Source of the DNA: Linum tenue
Lineage: Eukaryota; Streptophyta; Magnoliopsida; Malpighiales; Linaceae
Length of the DNA stretch: 64,000 nucleotides
NCBI GenBank assembly: GCA_946122785.1
Contig: CAMGYJ010000002.1
Span: forward strand, 63,885,703 to 63,949,702
Direction of reading: 5' to 3'
A model generated the notes under the pieces. The model did no database searches. It saw only the letters and a list, made by a program, of their open reading frames with translations, and was not told the DNA's origin. This document shows positions 58,379-64,000 of the stretch, piece after piece. A program made the translations under genes and the position numbers. Positions within the stretch are counted from its first letter, which is position 1; each line of letters opens with the position of its first letter.

Positions 58379-59550
58379 GGGCTAATACCACTACAACACC
58401 CGAACTATTGAAAAAATGCCACTTGTGTCCTATTGTATCAAATATTCCATTCATGTCCTCAACTATAATACTTTGTGTCATTTGTATCCTGTCAATTTCG
58501 TTGACCGTTAAAGATAACGGTTGACCAAACGGTGGTCAACGCAAAGTTGACTTTTGTTGAGGTGGCAAAAAATGTGACTGCCACATAGATGCCACGTCAC
58601 TAATCTCATAATTTTTTAATTCAAATTAAATTTAAATTGAGTTAAAATTAAAAAAATTGTTAATTCAATTATATTATTAAGGAAAAATTTTAAAACAAAA
58701 TAATTAAATATCTTATTATTCTTCTTCCCTACCAAAATAATAGAAAGAGGGGGTGAATGGAAGAATAATGAGACGATTCCGATTTCCAAGCAATGAAGAC
58801 GATTCCGCCGCATCATCTCCTTCTTCCCCCAATTTCAGCTTCCTCCTACTCCGCCACCACTCCAATCCGTCCCGGCAACCCAATCTCAACATGAATTTAA
58901 AGTGCCTCGAGATCCTCATCGCTCATATCGCTGTGAATGGTGGTGAACAGGAAGGGTGAACCGGCGACGACTGACGGCGAAGGAGGGAAGCAGACGGACA
59001 TGCATCAATCGCTGACCTCCTTCTGTCACCAATCACAAGCGAATTCCGCCACACCCCCCTGTTCCTCGGCGAGACCCAGCGATGATAGCAGAGAGATCGA
59101 AAGGTTTGGAGCAGATCTGGAGGTGTGGGAGATGTGGAGAACGACGACGGGGAAGGATGGAGGGCAGACGGACTGCGGTGAGGATGATGAAGAGGGGGTA
59201 GAGGAAAGTTAGCGAAAAGGTGCGGTGGCGGTGACTCTTCCCCGGCAAATCGAATTTTGTTGTGAGCGGCGGATTCGAAGAGAGAAGTAATGGGAGACGG
59301 GAAAGCATCGAAGAGGGGAAAGTGAAGGAACTTTACATTTTTTTTTTTTTTATTTGTTGAATAAAAAGTGAAATTAAAAATTCCAGGTCAGATGCCACGT
59401 TGACAGTGACTGGATTTTCTGTTAAAAACTAACAGTCAACATTGGTCAACACTAACGGAGTAATAGTTTAGGATATAAATGGAATATCGGAAAGAATAGG
59501 ACACAAGTGGCATTTTGTCCATAGTTCGGGTGTTGTAGTGGTATTAGCCC
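58379..59550. mobile_element. Complete non-autonomous MULE, 1,172 bp
   Basis: The ends are perfect inverted repeats over at least 30 bp, starting GGGCTAATACCACTACAACA. They are flanked by a perfect 9-bp duplication TAATATAAA (58370-58378 and 59551-59559). Further inverted similarity includes TCAATTTCGTTGACC-like and GGTCAAC sequence. The GC-rich centre (about 58750-59320) has ORFs on both strands that I cannot assign, so it may be a Pack-MULE. Confidence 0.93.
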
Positions 59551-60058
59551 TAATATAAATGCATGTATTGATACAATTGAAGCATTTTAACAATACATTG
59601 TTTGGTTGTTGAGATTCTCCTTTATGCATTGATTTACATAAAGTTACTTTTATGAAAAACGTCACATTTACCCTCAACTTTTAGAATATGACAAAAACTA
59701 TTGGGGATATAAATGGGTTAATTGCAAGGATGGTCACTGGGTTTACTAAAACCGTTCATGTTTGGTCACTGCAAATATTTAATTTCATTCATGGTCACTA
59801 AGATTAGTTCAATAGTTCAAGTTTGGTCACTCTCCGTTAGTCTCCGTTAGTTTTTGCTGATGTGGCAGTCAACTATTATAGTTGACCGTTAAATGAGTGA
59901 CGTGGCCAATAAAAAAAATAATAATAAAATTTAAATATTTACAATTTCCACCTCATTTTACAACTATTAAAAAATAAAAATAAAACTTACCTCCTCCCCA
60001 ACGTCGTCGCCACCACGAATCTCCGATTCAGCCTCCTCTCCTCCAACTCCTCCCTGCG

Positions 60059-60208
60059 TTCACGCTCTTCGCGCCCCCTGACCGCTTCCTCTACTCTCTC
60101 GACATCTCCGCCGGCGTGCCCCGCTACGTCCGCTTCCTCATCCGCCACATTTCCCCCGCTCTGCTCCCAGCCAACTCCCTCCGCGGCCGGGGCGATTCCT
60201 ACCTCAGT
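60059..60208 (+). pseudogene. Possible captured FAS1 (fasciclin-like) fragment
   Basis: A plus-strand frame reads FTLFAPPDRFLYSLD, later YVRFLIRHISPALLP. The start resembles the 'T-x-F-A-P-x-D' H1 motif of FAS1 domains in fasciclin-like arabinogalactan proteins, and the second piece the 'L-x-x-H' motif. It lies inside the MULE and is short. The frame runs on into unrelated sequence. By eye only. Confidence 0.35.
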
Positions 60209-60986
60209 AAAAAAAGGAAACCCGTCGCCAAGACCAGGGAAATAAACAACACAACCAATTACTTTTTCAAACTTGCAGGGATACTACAAAAGGAAACTCG
60301 TCGCCCATTCTAGCCATGCAGTGCAGGGATCAACGACCATCACGACGTTGGCCAATCTCTGCTCTTCTGTGGACGAGTAGCTGGAGGTGATGCACAGTAC
60401 ATGGCTGCTGATTCACAGGCAGCAGCAGCAGCAAGCAGTAGCTTCTGAGTTTCTGTATCTTGGTCTCCATTTAAATGGTAGGCTGGCAAGTCAAACGTGC
60501 ACTTGGCTCAATTGTGACTGAGATTTTCACCACCTTTCAGAAATGCAATTCCCACTTCTTTCTTTTCCCTGCCAAAAACACATGAACTTAACATATCCAG
60601 GCTGCAGACACCCTCTAATTGGTGTCATAGAGATCCCAGAATCGGAACTTAAGGCGCGCAATATACTCCATTGAACTACAAAAAGCAGCCTTACCTATCA
60701 GTTCGATTGGTTATTCATTCAACTATGGGAAACAAGAAAATCAATAGCTATGACATCAGCATCCAGGATGCAAACAACAGGCAAGAGTATGCTAACCTTT
60801 TTGCTAAGGAACATGCATTTGACAACACCAACTCGAAAGCCAGATCGCACCATGCCTTGTAGATTGACCAACTTTGAAGTCCTCGAGGTTAGTAGGGACA
60901 TGAAAGAACACAATTGAAAGACTGGAATACCATCTGTCTGTATCAGCTGAATGAACCTAAAAACTAGATGCACCAATCACCATTAC

Positions 60987-63539
60987 CACTACAAAAAACA
61001 TGAGGTTTGGGAACGACAAAAGTCGTTCCCGGAAATAGTCAAAATCGTCCCCATAGGATTTGGGGATGACTAAGTCGTCCCTATTGTGTGGTGCCCTATA
61101 CGCTTGTCCTCTATTCTTTTGGGGACGACAAAAATTTAGGTCGTCCCCAATATTAGGGACGATAGTCGTCCCCGATTCTAATAAGTTGGCTTCACGTTTC
61201 TTTTTATTAAAGACCACATGTCGTCTCTATAGACATGACTTTGATGACGATGAGTCATCCCCTAAACATAACTTTTAGGGACAATATTATGTCCCCTTAA
61301 TCCATTTCATGATAATATTGCAGTTATTTTGGGATAATAAATTGTCCCCTTTTCTTTTTATAGGGTCGACATGTCGTCCTTATAAGTGCTATATTGGAGT
61401 CAACAAATCATTCCCAAAAGGCTTATTTAAGGACATCAAGTGGTCCCTTATACGATATATTTGGAGACGAAAAATGGTCACCATTGTGACATTTGGGGAC
61501 GAAAAATTGTGCCTTAACTTGTGCTATGGCAACAACGAATCATGTACACTTTTCGAGAAAGCATATCATCCCTTACCCTTGGCACTAGAAAAACAAGGGT
61601 CAGTACTAAGAAAAAATATTTGAAGATAACAAAGGCAAGATATAACACCTTGCCTCCAACTTTTATTTATCTACAAAGAGAATAATTGGTTGTCATTTAT
61701 ATACACAACTTCAACTACCAATCAATAGAAAGTTTACTCGGCTTAACACTAGAAACATGTTCAACCTCTTTGCTTTTAGCACTAGATTTGTTCAGCTTGC
61801 TCTATTGCTCTTGTTGTTAAGACAGTTTCGTAGGCTAGCTTGATCTTCCAATCTTCCAACTACCACAAAGTCGAATTATGCAAACAGCAGAAGCCACTAA
61901 TCATCCTTCTGCCATGGAAATGAAGGAAAAAAGTACCATAAAGTTACATATTTAAGGGAATAAATTAAAATTCATATAGCATGCAATATAAATGATATAA
62001 ATATAATCATGTACAGTGGGTGAGAACAATATCAATTAATTTGTGCCTATTCTTTGATTTCTCCATGAATTACAATATGAAAAAGTTTGAGCGACATACT
62101 ATACCAAACATAAGGTTGAGAGATGAGAATAACCATCAAAATATAATACTCAAGAGTACTTACCTAGCTTCTGCTTCTCTTCCAAGTGCATGAATTCTAA
62201 ATGTCCATGATCTAAGTAGCATCAATAGACTAACAATTAGTCGGGACTCAGTTGTTGAACACTAAAAAAATCATATAGCATTCAAGGAAATAAGAGTTGG
62301 GATAAAGCATCGAGAAAATAACTCGCTACAATTCAAACATGTTTTAAACATCTAGATATAATACCACTTTCATAAGTCTCATAATTGAGTTTTTCTACTG
62401 CTATATGTTTTGTTTTGCTCTGCTTGTTTCTATTTGGCTACCTTATCATTCCCAGACCTCTACTGCTCTACCTTAGCTAGGGATGGAATTTTTAATTTGA
62501 CTTCAATGAGATCAGCTATGCACTTTACAATTCATCTCCAGAATTTATTTTAGATTACTCACCCTTATTGAGTAGCTCGTGATTAAGAAACCAGGAGTTG
62601 CTAGACTTCTGAGTTTTCTCAAGAGAGCAACCCAGAATCAATCATTTAAACCCTTCTCTCAAATAGTATAATCCATCCAGTTATTCATCCAATTATGTCA
62701 CAATCACGGCACAATTGCTTACCACTATGAATTTTTCTTAGCAGTAAACAGAAAATGATGAAGTTGATAACTCTTAATCTCTTATACAAAATTAAGATAT
62801 AGAGATAGAATTCTAGATAGTATACGGCAAATCCTTTTCCCTAATATTGTCCATGAAGCAAACAAGATGCAGAAACTAGATAGAAAAGGCAGCTCTACCA
62901 AACATCGAAATACATAACTAGCCACCTATCAAATCAATAAAGAAGTGGAGAATGAAAGAAAATTGAACTCAATGTGGAAGGGACGACCTGTGCTCCCGGC
63001 GCCAATTCTCTTCGTTTGCCCTTACATGTTGATTCCTACGGGAAGCAAAAGAATAGAAACTATAATCCAGGAAAATCGTATAAAGCCAAAAAGCAATAGC
63101 AAGACAAAGATACAGAACGTAGATGGAGATCGCCGCCGCAAGTATTCGGCTTCCTCAGTTCCTCTACGTAGGGGTTTTTTTTATTGGTTTTTGCCAGAGC
63201 TCTACATAGGGTTAGGGAAACGAATGAATAAAAGGATGGTGATTTGCACTTGATTAGGACTTGTAGAGTGCGGGTCAACTCCCGTAATTATATTCTTAAC
63301 ATAGAAGGAAATTTACAAAATCAAATTCTTAATTATTTTCATAACCCGGGAGAATAACCCGCCCAAAACCAATTTTCTCATGGACGGGGACGACGTCAAA
63401 TAAGCCATATCCATGTTTGATACACTTTAAGGACAACTTTATTAATTCGTCTCCTATTCCACTACAATTAGATTTTCCGGAGACCAGTTTAAAGACTTGT
63501 CCCCTATGTTTGTCCCTTAAACTCCTTAATATTGTAGTG
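60987..63539. mobile_element. Non-autonomous CACTA (En/Spm) element, 2,553 bp
   Basis: The left end is CACTACAAAAAAC. The right end in reverse complement is CACTACAATATTAAGGAG. They are flanked by a 3-bp duplication TAC (60984-60986 and 63540-63542). Subterminal regions hold many GGGGACGA/TCGTCCCC repeats (60993-61290; 63380-63520), the usual transposase-binding texture of CACTA elements. No transposase ORF was recognised in the AT-rich centre. It sits inside the MULE. Confidence 0.92.
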
Positions 63540-64000
63540 TACCCAGCAGAGACACTCCAACCATGCGAGACACGGTTGTATTGAACCCATCTCCGACACA
63601 TCGCTAGCCACCACGCCGGGAGCACTGCTCGATTCCGCCGTGTTCAAAAGTTCGGTTTGGAATTGGTAGTCGTAGTAGGGTAAGCAGACAACAGATGAGG
63701 GAGTAAGAGTGGGAGGGGCTGCCGGTGGCAGCTGGAAAGAGGAGCCATTAATGAATTTTTTTAGGAGGAGGTAAGTTTTATTTTTATTTTTTAGTAGTTG
63801 TAAAATGAGGTGGAAATTGTAAATATTTAAATTTTATTTATTATTATTTTTTTATTGGCCACGTCACTCATTTAACGGTCAACTATAATAGTTGACTGCC
63901 ACATCAGCAAAAACTAACGGAGAGTGACCAAACTTGAACTATTGAACTAATCTTAGTGACCATGAATGGAATTAAACATTTGCAGTGACCAAATATGAAC

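Larger units (their letters stand above)
59719..64000. mobile_element. Long-TIR MULE with a nested CACTA, right end cut off by the window
   Basis: The left arm (about 59719-60001) and the right arm (63757-64000) are near-identical inverted copies over about 245 bp. They share TTGGTCACTCTCCGTTAG, GACGTGGCCAATAAAAAA and AAAATAAAACTTACCTCCTC. The left end begins GGGTTAATTGCAAGGATGG. The matching last 35-40 bp on the right lie beyond base 64000, so the target duplication cannot be checked. The interior carries a GC-rich gene-like stretch (60002-60210) and a CACTA element. Confidence 0.9.

Overview
The window is nuclear DNA of a flowering plant, most likely a eudicot. The protein genes have many short exons with GT-AG introns. 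They match plant-specific or plastid/mitochondrial families (DRIP RING ligase, UNE12-type bHLH, plastid tryptophan synthase alpha, mitochondrial complex I 24-kDa subunit). The DNA between them is full of plant transposons. The species cannot be named from sequence alone. No prokaryotic operons, CRISPR arrays or intact RNA genes were seen.

Layout, left to right: the end of a DRIP-type E3 ligase gene (minus strand, last exon beyond base 1); a foldback element (3903-4963); a hAT element nested in another hAT (5858-7311); a Ty3/gypsy gag remnant split by a third hAT (8944-10390); a 5'-truncated LINE with a 1,098-codon ORF2 (10391-14030); a histidine-phosphatase gene (minus); a Pack-MULE carrying a piece of an EID1-like F-box gene (16396-17433); a retroelement-type pseudogene; a type I DnaJ gene (plus); a LINE 3' stub with a perfect target duplication; the complex I 24-kDa gene (plus); a MULE/hAT/MITE-rich block (29.3-32 kb); a UNE12-like bHLH gene (minus); a decayed plastid 16S rRNA fragment; a degenerate mitochondrial TatB-like gene divergent from an intact tryptophan synthase alpha gene; a DJ-1-like pseudogene; a guanylate-binding GTPase gene with 17 exons and one apparent 1-nt frameshift (46873-53451, minus); and a final transposon zone with another hAT, a complete 1.17-kb MULE, and a CACTA element nested in a long-TIR MULE that runs off the right edge.

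The genes do not form one pathway. They are independent housekeeping or signalling genes: proteasome targeting, chaperone, respiration, amino-acid synthesis, transcription and membrane GTPase. No previously undescribed biochemical system can be claimed. What stands out is the transposon record. Eight insertions can be bounded to the base by termini plus target-site duplications of the length expected for their superfamily (five hAT, two Mutator-like, one CACTA). Two or three have captured host-gene pieces: an EID1-like F-box, and possibly DUF868 and FAS1 fragments. The genes also show fine-scale oddities: a GC-AG intron in the DnaJ gene and a 7-nt microexon in the GTPase gene. Exon junctions were set by hand, using splice consensus, frame continuity and recall of family sequences; no alignment or database search was run.
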